Source of the DNA: Streptomyces sannanensis
GTDB lineage: Bacteria; Actinomycetota; Actinomycetes; Streptomycetales; Streptomycetaceae
Direction of reading: 5' to 3'
DNA: 64,000 bases
Assembly: GCF_039536205.1 (NCBI RefSeq)
Contig: NZ_BAAAYL010000001.1
Location: 4,216,001 to 4,280,000 of the forward strand
Shown: piece after piece, positions 17,266 to 24,961 of the stretch
Position numbering within the stretch: position 1 is the first letter of the stretch
How the letters are laid out: each line of letters starts with the position of its first letter
Notes under the pieces: generated by a model
What the model was told of the DNA's origin: nothing
The model's input: only the letters and a program-made list of their open reading frames with translations
The model's database searches: none
Translations under genes and position numbers: made by a program

Positions 17266-18405
17266 GTGACCGTCGACGACAGGACCTCCGGCGCGGGTGC
17301 ACAGGACTCCCCGTATCCGACCCCGCATCATGTCGTGGACCATACGGCCGAGCCCACGGGGCACCCCCTCGCCATCCGGCTCGAACAGCTCATTCTCGGC
17401 GCCGACCGCCGCTACACGCCCTTCCAGGCGGCCCGTACCGCCGGTGTCTCCATGGAGCTCGCGTCCCGCTTCTGGCGGGCCATGGGCTTCGCCGACATCG
17501 GGCAGGCCAAGGCCCTCACCGAGGCCGACGTACTGGCCCTGCGGCGGCTGGCCGGTCTCGTCGAGGCGGGGCTGCTGAGCGAGCCCATGGCGGTACAGGT
17601 GGCCCGGTCCACCGGACAGACCACCGCCCGGCTGGCCGAGTGGCAGATCGACTCCTTCCTGGAGGGGCTCACCGAGCCGCCCGAGCCCGGGATGACCCGG
17701 ACGGAGGTCACCTATCCGCTGGTCGAGCTGCTGCTGCCGGAGCTCGAGGAGTTCCTCGTCTATGTCTGGCGGCGGCAGCTCGCCGCCGCCACCGGCCGGG
17801 TCGTCCAGGCAGCGGACGACGAGGAGATGGTCGACCGGCGGCTCGCGGTCGGCTTCGCCGACCTGGTCGGCTTCACCCGGCTCACCCGGCGCCTGGAGGA
17901 GGAGGAACTGGGCGAGCTGGTCGAGGCGTTCGAGACCACCTCGGCCGATCTGGTCGCCGCACACGGCGGGCGGCTCATCAAGACCCTCGGCGACGAGGTG
18001 CTGTTCGCGGCCGACGACGCCGGTACGGCCGCGGAGATCGCCCTGCGGCTCATCGAGACCATGTCCAACGACGAGACCATGCCCGCGCTGCGCGTCGGCA
18101 TCGCCTTCGGTACGGTCACGACCCGGATGGGCGACGTGTTCGGCACGACGGTGAACCTGGCCAGCAGACTCACCTCGATAGCGCCCAAGGACGCGGTCCT
18201 CGTCGACAGCGCGCTCGCCGAGGAGCTGGCCCGTACCGGTGACGCCCCCGCCTCCGAGGCGGAGGCGGCGGAAGAGGCCGCGGCCGCGGAGAAGGAGGGC
18301 GAGGAGCCCCCCTCGTACCGCTTCGGGCTCCAGCCGATGTGGCAGCGGCCGGTCCGCGGACTCGGGATGGTCGAGCCCTGGCTGCTCGGCAGGCGGGGCA
18401 CATAG
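17266..18405 (+). CDS. cya: Class III adenylate cyclase
   Basis: 379 residues with a C-terminal class III cyclase domain. Metal-binding Asp199 lies in VGFADLVGFTRL and the second Asp in IKTLGDEVLF; the transition-state and purine residues lie in VGIAFGTVTTRMGDVFGTTVNLASRL. The N-terminal half (residues 40-190) is a helical regulatory domain typical of the actinobacterial cytosolic cyclase. The GTG start follows AGGAGGCGGC. A Glu/Ala-rich insert (residues 325-350) precedes the C-terminal tail. In Streptomyces this locus encodes the cAMP-producing cyclase needed for germination. Confidence 0.93.
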   Translation: MTVDDRTSGAGAQDSPYPTPHHVVDHTAEPTGHPLAIRLEQLILGADRRYTPFQAARTAGVSMELASRFWRAMGFADIGQAKALTEADVLALRRLAGLVEAGLLSEPMAVQVARSTGQTTARLAEWQIDSFLEGLTEPPEPGMTRTEVTYPLVELLLPELEEFLVYVWRRQLAAATGRVVQAADDEEMVDRRLAVGFADLVGFTRLTRRLEEEELGELVEAFETTSADLVAAHGGRLIKTLGDEVLFAADDAGTAAEIALRLIETMSNDETMPALRVGIAFGTVTTRMGDVFGTTVNLASRLTSIAPKDAVLVDSALAEELARTGDAPASEAEAAEEAAAAEKEGEEPPSYRFGLQPMWQRPVRGLGMVEPWLLGRRGT

Positions 18406-18459
18406 GATTCCCTCCCGGTGAACCACCGTTAACACATGTTGGCCGGGAGGGCTGGACTG

Positions 18460-19254
18460 ATGAGCGAGCAGCGGTTCGGGGAGTTCGTCGCCGTACGGCG
18501 ACACGGATACGTGGCCGAGCTGGTGCTGGACCGGCCCAAGGCCATGAACGCGGTGTCGAGCGAGATGGCCCGCTCCATCGCGGCCGCCTGCGACGCGCTC
18601 GGCGCGGACCGGGACGCCCGCGTCACCGTCGTCACCTCCAGCAATGAGCGGGCCTTCTGCGTCGGCGCCGACCTCAAGGAGCGCAACTCCTTCACGGACG
18701 CCGAGCTGGTACGGCAGCGGCCGACCGCCCGGGCCGCCTACACGGGCGTACTGGAACTGCCCATGCCGACGATCGCGGCCGTCCACGGCTTCGCGCTGGG
18801 CGGCGGCTTCGAGCTGGCGCTCTCCTGCGATGTGATCGTCGCCGACCGCACGGCGGTCGTCGGGCTCCCCGAGGTGTCGGTGGGCGTCATCCCGGGCGGC
18901 GGCGGCACCCAGCTGCTGCCCCGGCGGGTCGGCGCGGCCCGCGCGGCCGAGCTCATCTTCAGCGCGCGGCGGCTCGAAGCGGCCGAGGCGCGCGAACTGG
19001 GACTGGTCGACGAGCTGGTCGAGGCCGGTCAGGACCGTGCGGCCGCGCTCGCCCTGGCCGACCGCATGGCCGCGAACTCCCCGGTCGGGCTGCGCGCCGC
19101 CAAGCGTGCCCTGCGGCTCGGACACGGTCTCGACCTGCGGGCCGGCCTGGAGGTCGAGGACGCGGCATGGCGTTCGGTGGCCTTCTCCGGGGACCGGGCG
19201 GAGGGTGTGGCGGCGTTCAACGAGAAGCGCAAGCCGGAGTGGCCGGGCGAGTAG
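18460..19254 (+). CDS. Enoyl-CoA hydratase/isomerase family protein
   Basis: 264-residue crotonase-fold enzyme. The first oxyanion-hole loop is FCVGADLKERNS and the second is HGFALGGGFELALSCD; GLPEVSVGVIPGGGGTQLLPR carries the conserved Glu of hydratases, although the second catalytic Glu position reads as Glu/Gly in this loop and should be aligned. It hydrates 2-enoyl-CoA in fatty acid or branched-chain degradation. ATG 18460 follows GGGAGG at good spacing. It follows cya by 54 bp and may be cotranscribed. Confidence 0.9.
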   Translation: MSEQRFGEFVAVRRHGYVAELVLDRPKAMNAVSSEMARSIAAACDALGADRDARVTVVTSSNERAFCVGADLKERNSFTDAELVRQRPTARAAYTGVLELPMPTIAAVHGFALGGGFELALSCDVIVADRTAVVGLPEVSVGVIPGGGGTQLLPRRVGAARAAELIFSARRLEAAEARELGLVDELVEAGQDRAAALALADRMAANSPVGLRAAKRALRLGHGLDLRAGLEVEDAAWRSVAFSGDRAEGVAAFNEKRKPEWPGE

Positions 19255-19318
19255 TGCCGAGTGACGTCCATGGCTGTGCCTGTGGCTCGGGGCCTGTGAC
19301 CCCAGGGCCCGTGGCCCG

Positions 19319-19335
19319 TAACTCACCCCGAGTAA
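19319..19335. promoter_or_regulatory. Inverted repeat upstream of the diguanylate cyclase gene
   Basis: taactc-acccc-gagtaa, 33 bp before the start codon. Half-sites recall the BldD box (tnACnc..gnGTnA), and BldD controls several cdg genes in Streptomyces, but the spacing here is longer than the consensus I remember, so this is only a candidate. Confidence 0.3.
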
Positions 19336-19367
19336 TCAAACCAGCACAAACGCCCTAAGCTGGAGCA

Positions 19368-20474
19368 ATGGGTGAGGATACGCGGCTGCGGGCCGTCGTT
19401 TCGCTGGCACAGGCCATGGCCGCCGCTCACACTCCGCGTGAGTCCTGGCGTGCCGCCGCGGCCGGCGCCTGCGAGGCGCTCGGCGGCAGCTTCGCCGCGC
19501 TGTCGGTGTGGGAGCGGGACGTGGGCCGGCTCAGGGTGCTGGTCAATGCCGGCGAACGGGCCGAGGGGGAGCAGGAGTTTCCCGAGGCCGAGGTGTATCC
19601 CGTGCACCACTTCCCGGAGATCACCGAGTTCCTGCACGAACGCTGGGCGGGCGGCGGCGAAGCGGACGCCTGGGTCGAGACGGCCGACGGCAGCCACGGC
19701 CGCGCCGAGGCGCTGCGCCGGCGCGGCCGCGGCTCGTGCGTCGTCGCGCCGATCGTGCTGCACGGGCGGGCCTGGGGCGAGCTGTATGTCGCCCGGCCGG
19801 TGGGGAGGCCGGTCTTCGGACGCGCGGACGCGGACTTCGCGACGGTCCTCGCCTCCGTGGTGGCCGCCGGAATGGCCCAGTCCGAGCGTCTGGAGGAGGT
19901 CAGACGGCTCGCCTTCACCGACCCCCTGACCGGGCTCGCGAACCGGCGGGCGGTGGACATGGGGCTGGACGAGGCGATCGAGCTGCACCGCTCGGAGGGG
20001 GTTGTCGTCAGCCTCGCCGTGTGCGACCTCAACGGGCTCAAGCAGGTCAACGACACCCGGGGCCACGCGGTCGGCGACCGCCTGCTGGAACGCTTCGGCT
20101 CCGTGCTCTCCCTGTGCGGGGCCATGCTGCCGGGCGCGCTGGCGGCCCGGCTCGGTGGGGACGAGTTCTGCCTGCTCGCCGTGGGACCGGGGCCTGACGA
20201 GGTCCTCCGCGTCGCGGAGGACCTCTGCACGCGCGCCGCGGCGCTGGAGCTCGGCGAGGGCGTCGCGTGCGGGATCGCGTCCACGGGCGACCCGATCGGG
20301 GAGGTGCGGACCGCGCGGCGGCTGTTCCGCCTCGCGGACGCGGCCCAGTACCGGGCCAAGGCGGCCCGGGCCCCCGGGCCGGTGGTCGCGGGCCGCGACA
20401 ACGCGGTGCTCCGCCTCGCGGACGTGCAGCCCCCGGCGCCCCACGACCGGCGCCGCTTCCGGGGGCGCGCGTAG
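19368..20474 (+). CDS. cdgE: GAF-GGDEF diguanylate cyclase
   Basis: A 368-residue soluble protein: GAF-like sensor domain (about residues 15-170) followed by a GGDEF domain from residue 185 (LAFTDPLTGLANRRA). The active-site loop is exactly GGDEF (263-267) in ARLGGDEFCLL, so it should make c-di-GMP; the RxxD inhibitory site is not evident at the usual place upstream. The symbol is from synteny with S. coelicolor (memory). It sits about 1 kb from the adenylate cyclase. The C terminus ends in an Arg/Pro-rich tail. Confidence 0.88.
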   Translation: MGEDTRLRAVVSLAQAMAAAHTPRESWRAAAAGACEALGGSFAALSVWERDVGRLRVLVNAGERAEGEQEFPEAEVYPVHHFPEITEFLHERWAGGGEADAWVETADGSHGRAEALRRRGRGSCVVAPIVLHGRAWGELYVARPVGRPVFGRADADFATVLASVVAAGMAQSERLEEVRRLAFTDPLTGLANRRAVDMGLDEAIELHRSEGVVVSLAVCDLNGLKQVNDTRGHAVGDRLLERFGSVLSLCGAMLPGALAARLGGDEFCLLAVGPGPDEVLRVAEDLCTRAAALELGEGVACGIASTGDPIGEVRTARRLFRLADAAQYRAKAARAPGPVVAGRDNAVLRLADVQPPAPHDRRRFRGRA

Positions 20475-20506
20475 CGCGCAACGCTGCCGCGCGCTGCGTC
20501 CTGCCG

Positions 20507-20538
20507 GGAGGGGGGGCACCGTTCCGGCACCCCCCTCC
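20507..20538 (+). terminator. Hairpin terminator after cdgE
   Basis: ggaggggggg and ccccccctcc-type arms around a 13-14 base loop, 33 bp after the stop. The rest of 20475-20659 is the hutH promoter region, in which I see no clear ribosome site. Confidence 0.65.
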
Positions 20539-20659
20539 ACGCCCCCCTTCCGTGAACGTCTTCGGGGATGGCCCCCAGGTGTGCCTGCACCCCGGTGGTA
20601 AGGGGTCCGTCATCAGAGGGGTGGTGACAGGTGGGGATTCAGTCCGTACGCTGCTGAAT

Positions 20660-22234
20660 ATGGATATGCACACTGTCGCGCTGGGGACGTCCGGCACCAC
20701 CTTCGAGGACGTCATCGCCGTGGCCCGTGGCAATGCGCGGGTCGAGCTCACCGATGAGGCGCTGGCCGCGATCGCCGCGGCGCGGGAGATCGTGGACGCG
20801 CTGGCCGCCAAGCCCGATCCGGTGTACGGGGTCTCCACCGGGTTCGGGGCCCTCGCCAGCCGGCACATCAGCCAGGACATGCGCGCCCAGTTGCAGCGCA
20901 ACATCGTGCGGTCGCACGCCGCGGGCATGGGGCCGCGCGTGGAGCGCGAGGTCGTGCGGGCGCTGATGTTCCTGCGGCTGAAGACGGTCGCCTCCGGGCA
21001 CACCGGCGTCCGGCCGTCGGTCGCCCAGACCATGGCCGCGGTGCTCAACGCCGGGATCACGCCCGTCGTTCACGAGTACGGCTCGCTGGGCTGCTCCGGT
21101 GACCTGGCCCCGCTGAGCCACTGCGCGCTCACGCTCATGGGCGAGGGTGACGCCGAGGGTCCGGACGGCGTGGTCCGCCCCGCCGGGGAGCTGCTCGCCG
21201 AGGCCGGCATCACGCCCGTCGAGCTGCGCGAGAAGGAGGGCCTCGCGCTGCTGAACGGGACGGACGGCATGCTCGGCATGCTGATCATGGCGATCAGCGA
21301 CCTGAAGCGGCTGTACACGTCCGCCGACATCACGGCCGCCCTGACCCTCGAGGCGCTGCTCGGTACGGACAAGGTGCTCGCCCCCGAGCTGCACGCCATC
21401 CGCCCGCACCCCGGTCAGGGTGCCTCCGCCGACAACATGCTGCGGGTGCTGAAGGGGTCCCAGCTCACCGGACACCACCAGGACGACGCGCCGCGCGTCC
21501 AGGACGCGTACTCCGTGCGCTGCGCCCCGCAGGTCGCGGGCGCGGGCCGGGACACCGTCGCGCACGCGCAGCTGGTGGCCGAGCGGGAGCTTGCCTCCGC
21601 CGTCGACAACCCGGTCGTGCTGCTTGGGGGCACCTCCCAGGCCGAAGGCTCCGGTGGAGGGCGCGTGGAGTCGAACGGCAACTTCCACGGCGCGCCGGTG
21701 GCCTATGTGCTGGACTTCCTCGCCATCGCGGCCGCGGACCTGGGGTCGATCACCGAGCGCCGTACGGACCGGCTGCTCGACAAGAACCGTTCGCACGGCC
21801 TGCCGGCCTTCCTCGCCGACGACGCCGGTGTGGACTCCGGTCTGATGATCGCCCAGTACACGCAGGCCGCCCTGGTCAGCGAGCTGAAGCGGCTCGCCGT
21901 TCCGGCGTCCGCCGACTCGATCCCGTCCTCCGCGATGCAGGAGGACCATGTCTCCATGGGCTGGTCGGCGGCCCGCAAGCTGCGTACCGCCGTCGACAAC
22001 CTCACCCGGATCATCGCGGTCGAGCTGTACGCCGCCACTCGCGGCATCGAGCTGCGCAAGAACATGACCCCGGCCCCGGCCACCCAGGCCGTGCTGGAGG
22101 CCGTGCGCGCCGCGGGCGTGGAGGGCCCGGGCCCGGACCGGTTCCTGGCGCCGGACCTGGCCGCCGCGGACGCGTTCGTGCGTGAGGGCAGGCTCGTCGA
22201 AGCCGTGGAGCCGGTGACCGGACCGCTCGCCTGA
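20660..22234 (+). CDS. hutH: Histidine ammonia-lyase
   Basis: Deaminates L-histidine to urocanate, first step of histidine utilisation. 524 residues. The MIO prosthetic group forms from the triad in EYGSLGCSGDLAPLSHCAL; here the usual Ala-Ser-Gly reads Cys-Ser-Gly (145-147), which I recall also for S. griseus HutH. Other family blocks: NGTDGMLGML, SVRCAPQVAGAGRDTVAHA, and SSAMQEDHVSMGWSAARKL. Start at ATG 20660 (MDMHTVALGTSGTT), as in homologs. Residues about 323-334 (LGGTSQAEGSGGG) come from a hairpin module inserted in frame where homologs have a short PDG-type turn before RVESNGNFHG. Confidence 0.96.
   Translation: MDMHTVALGTSGTTFEDVIAVARGNARVELTDEALAAIAAAREIVDALAAKPDPVYGVSTGFGALASRHISQDMRAQLQRNIVRSHAAGMGPRVEREVVRALMFLRLKTVASGHTGVRPSVAQTMAAVLNAGITPVVHEYGSLGCSGDLAPLSHCALTLMGEGDAEGPDGVVRPAGELLAEAGITPVELREKEGLALLNGTDGMLGMLIMAISDLKRLYTSADITAALTLEALLGTDKVLAPELHAIRPHPGQGASADNMLRVLKGSQLTGHHQDDAPRVQDAYSVRCAPQVAGAGRDTVAHAQLVAERELASAVDNPVVLLGGTSQAEGSGGGRVESNGNFHGAPVAYVLDFLAIAAADLGSITERRTDRLLDKNRSHGLPAFLADDAGVDSGLMIAQYTQAALVSELKRLAVPASADSIPSSAMQEDHVSMGWSAARKLRTAVDNLTRIIAVELYAATRGIELRKNMTPAPATQAVLEAVRAAGVEGPGPDRFLAPDLAAADAFVREGRLVEAVEPVTGPLA
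21626..21660. repeat. GC hairpin repeat module inserted in frame in hutH
   Basis: gggggcacctcccaggccga, then aggctccggtggagg. It has the same core as the intergenic copies. It replaces roughly a two-residue turn by about 12 Gly/Ser/Ala residues next to a highly conserved active-site region. Confidence 0.75.
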
Positions 22235-22254
22235 CGACCGTCGGCGTCATACGC

Positions 22255-22288
22255 GAGGGCCGCTCCGGTGCGTACCGGGGCGGCCCTC
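22255..22288. terminator. Bidirectional terminator between hutH and the LAXTG gene
   Basis: Arms gagggccgc (22255-22263) and gcggccctc (22280-22288) with a second small stem ccggt/accgg in the loop. It sits between two convergent genes. Confidence 0.75.
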
Positions 22289-22296
22289 ACGGCATG

Positions 22297-22590
22297 TCAG
22301 ACCGTGATGTGCGTACGGCGCGTGGAGTAGGCGACGAACGCGGCACCGATGGCCAGGAAGGCCGTGCCGCCGACCACGTACGGGGTGGTGTCCACGCTGC
22401 CGGTGTCGGCGAGGGAGAGGTTCTCCGTGGTGGCGGCGGGGGCGGACTGCTGCCGGGCGGCCGTGGGCGCGGTGGTTCCGGTGGTGGTGTCGTGCTCGGC
22501 TGTGGCGTTCGCCGATGGGACGAACCACAGGGCGCACAGCAGCGTTCCCGCGGCGGTGGCGGTCAGCAGCGATCGGCGAGCAGCGGACAC
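22297..22590 (-). CDS. Small LAXTG sortase-anchored surface protein
   Basis: 97 residues: signal peptide (MSAARRSLLTATAAGTLLCA...ANA-TAEHD), a short Thr/Ala/Gln-rich stalk, then LADTG (about residues 61-65) followed by a membrane helix (YVVGGTAFLAIGAAFVAY) and a basic tail STRRTHITV. This is a complete cell-wall sorting signal of the LAXTG type used by class E sortases in Streptomyces. There is almost no ectodomain, so the mature anchored protein would be only about 35 residues. GTG start at 22590. Role unknown. Confidence 0.8.
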   Translation of the reverse strand: MSAARRSLLTATAAGTLLCALWFVPSANATAEHDTTTGTTAPTAARQQSAPAATTENLSLADTGSVDTTPYVVGGTAFLAIGAAFVAYSTRRTHITV

Positions 22591-22702
22591 TGGGATCGAA
22601 TCCCCCTTGTGGCAGAACCGAATTGGCCGGGTAGCCCGATGCTAATGAAAGGTGCGGGTCGCAGGAAAGTCGCGGGGGTTCGGAGGGCCTACGCTCCGAC
22701 GC

Positions 22703-23056
22703 ATGAGCACTTCTGAGAACGCGCGATACGTAAGACTTCGGGTGGATCTGATGCTGGAGATCACCGACAAGGGCGCGTTGACCGGCGCGGCCCTGGAGCG
22801 CATCGCCGAGGACGAGCTGATCCCCGAGGAGGAGCGGACACACGCCGCCGCCTCCGTGCGGGAGGACGAGGCGGAGGCGCTGGCCTATCTCGTGGACCCG
22901 TTCGAGCTGGTGAGCGAGGTGCCGGGGGTGGAGCTGGTGACGGCGTCGTGGAGCAGCGAGCAGGCCGAATACGACCCCGATGCCGAGGAGTGGGACCTCG
23001 ACGAGGAAGATGGGGGAGAAGGGGACGGATATCCCGGAGACGGCTGGCGGCCGTAG
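22703..23056 (+). CDS. Acidic conserved hypothetical protein
   Basis: 117 residues, strongly acidic toward the C terminus (DPDAEEWDLDEEDGGEGDG). The N-terminal 75 residues (RYVRLRVDLMLEITDKGALT, then AALERIAEDELIPEEER) look like a compact folded domain, while the tail is probably disordered. Start ATG 22703 gives MSTSENARYV. No family recognised. The 235-bp gap to the next gene holds the promoter of the L,D-transpeptidase. Confidence 0.8.
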   Translation: MSTSENARYVRLRVDLMLEITDKGALTGAALERIAEDELIPEEERTHAAASVREDEAEALAYLVDPFELVSEVPGVELVTASWSSEQAEYDPDAEEWDLDEEDGGEGDGYPGDGWRP

Positions 23057-23291
23057 AGCGAGACGGCTTCAGGGCGCGATCCGAGGCCCCGGGCCCGCGG
23101 TGTGCCCGGGGCCACGCCATGGGTCCGTGACGGAAACGGAATCGATCTGTCACCCGGAGCCGCAACCGGCGCCGCCACAGTGGCGTCGGACGAGTGGTGT
23201 GCCCCACATCCTTCCGGGATGCGGAACGGACCGATGTGTCCGGGTGTTGGTAAGTGCGTTGGCAGGATCGGCGACGATGGAGAAGCGTGTG

Positions 23292-24551
23292 ATGACGGAC
23301 AGCAAGCGGCGCAGGGCTCTGATAGCCGCGTCCGCAGTGCTCAGTGGCGTACTGGTGCTGTCGGCCTGCAATGACAGCGACGGAGCGGACAAGGGCACGA
23401 GCAGTGCCGGAAACTCGAAGGCATCGCAGGGGCAGGTCGATGCGGCAGCCGCCAAGGATGCCTCGGAAGCACGTATAGCCATCACGCCCAAGAACGGCAC
23501 CACCGACGCCGGCATCAACAAGGACGCCAAGGTCACCGTCAGTGGCGGCAAGCTCACCAAGGTCGCCATGACCACCACCGAGGGCACCGAGGTCCCGGGC
23601 ACCCTCGCCGCGGACGGCTCGAGCTGGACGCCGGACGGGCAGCTCAAGCGCTCCACCACGTACAAGATCATGGCCACCGCGCAGGACGCCAAGGGCCGCG
23701 AGGCGCACGAGAACGCCACCTTCAGCACGGTCTCCCCGGCCAACAGCTTCATCGGCAACTTCACGCCCGAGGACGGCTCCACCGTCGGCGTCGGCATGCC
23801 GGTGTCCATCAACTTCGACAAGGCGATCACCAACCAGCGGGCCGTCCGTGAGGCGATCACGGTCACGTCCAGCAGCGGCCAGGAGGTCGTCGGCCACTGG
23901 TTCAGCCCGACCCGGCTGGACTTCCGCCCCGAGCAGTACTGGCAGCCCGGCTCGACCGTCACCATGAAGCTGGCGCTGGACGGCGTCGAGGGCGGCCCGG
24001 GCATCACCGGTGTCCAGGACAAGACCGTCACCTTCAAGATCGGCCGCAATCAGGTCAGCGTCGTCGACGCCAAGACCAAGACCATGACGGTCACCCGGGA
24101 CGGCAAGACGGTCAAGACCATCCCGATCTCCGCCGGTTCGCCCGAGAACCCGACCTACAACGGCCAGATGGTGATCTCCGAGAAGTTCAAGGAGACCCGG
24201 ATGGACGGCTCGACCGTCGGCTTCACCAAGTCCGACGGCAAGGGCGAGTACGACATCAAGGACGTGCCGCACGCCATGCGGCTGTCCACCTCCGGCACCT
24301 TCATCCACGGCAACTACTGGGGTGCCGACTCGATCTTCGGCAACGCCAACACCAGCCACGGCTGTGTGGGCCTGAACGACGCCAAGGGCGCCAACGACCC
24401 CAACCAGCCGGGCGCCTGGTTCTACGACAACTCGATGATCGGTGACGTGGTCGTCGTCCAGAACTCCCCGGACAAGACCATCAAGCCCGACAACGGCCTC
24501 AATGGCTGGAACATGAGCTGGGCCGACTGGACGGCCGGAGCCACGGCCTGA
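23292..24551 (+). CDS. L,D-transpeptidase lipoprotein (YkuD domain with Ig-like domains)
   Basis: 419 residues. A lipoprotein signal ends in LVLSAC (Cys at about residue 23), so the protein is tethered to the outer face of the membrane. Two Ig-like domains follow (about 45-240), then a YkuD catalytic domain: IHGNYWG and SHGCVGLN with His356 and Cys358. It forms 3-3 crosslinks in peptidoglycan, the actinobacterial LdtMt2-like layout. ATG 23292 has GGAGAAG 6 bp upstream; ATG 23277 would also be in frame. Followed by a perfect palindromic terminator. Confidence 0.95.
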   Translation: MTDSKRRRALIAASAVLSGVLVLSACNDSDGADKGTSSAGNSKASQGQVDAAAAKDASEARIAITPKNGTTDAGINKDAKVTVSGGKLTKVAMTTTEGTEVPGTLAADGSSWTPDGQLKRSTTYKIMATAQDAKGREAHENATFSTVSPANSFIGNFTPEDGSTVGVGMPVSINFDKAITNQRAVREAITVTSSSGQEVVGHWFSPTRLDFRPEQYWQPGSTVTMKLALDGVEGGPGITGVQDKTVTFKIGRNQVSVVDAKTKTMTVTRDGKTVKTIPISAGSPENPTYNGQMVISEKFKETRMDGSTVGFTKSDGKGEYDIKDVPHAMRLSTSGTFIHGNYWGADSIFGNANTSHGCVGLNDAKGANDPNQPGAWFYDNSMIGDVVVVQNSPDKTIKPDNGLNGWNMSWADWTAGATA

Positions 24552-24567
24552 TCCGAAGTCCCGTCGC

Positions 24568-24601
24568 AAGGCGGTGTCCCCCGGCCGGGGGACACCGCCT
24601 T
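24568..24601 (+). terminator. 34-bp perfect palindrome terminator after the L,D-transpeptidase
   Basis: aaggcggtgtcccccgg immediately followed by its reverse complement ccgggggacaccgcctt, 17 bp after the stop. Confidence 0.85.
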
Positions 24602-24627
24602 CGTCATGTCACACGGGCCGAGGCGGA

Positions 24628-24939
24628 GTGGACACTGAGCCGCAGCGTCACCGTTGGGCGTCACTGCTCATGGACGCCGCCGACGAGACGGGCCTGCCCG
24701 GCGACCCGGAGTTCCGCTCGGCGTTCGCCAGGTACATCGAGCGGGGGACACGCATCCCACCGGCCAACTCCCAGCCGGAGGCGCGGCTTTTGCGCCGCGC
24801 GCCGGTCCCGCGCTGGGGGCGCCGCCGTACCGTGAAAGACCAAATCCCTTCGCCGGACGATCATTTGTCCTCTGTCGAGGCAACTCTTCGCCCCTCTCGT
24901 GACTCTCTACAGCTGGGACCACACGGTCACTCCTGTTGA
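24628..24939 (+). pseudogene. Remnant of a group II truncated hemoglobin gene (C-terminal part)
   Basis: The frame from GTG 24628 reads VDTEPQRHRWASLLMDAADE, then GLPGDPEFRSAFARYIERGTRIPP and, after a few residues, APVPRWG. This matches the C-terminal helices of streptomycete group II truncated hemoglobins (RW-SL--AA-E-GLP-D-EFR--F--Y--WGTR ... PVPRWGW) as I remember them. The haem-binding N-terminal two thirds are absent, and after RWG the frame becomes nonsense. Probably a decayed fragment. The remaining bases up to 24961 are the promoter region of the subtilase. Confidence 0.55.
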
Positions 24940-24961
24940 ACAGCCTTTATAAGGGGGGAAG

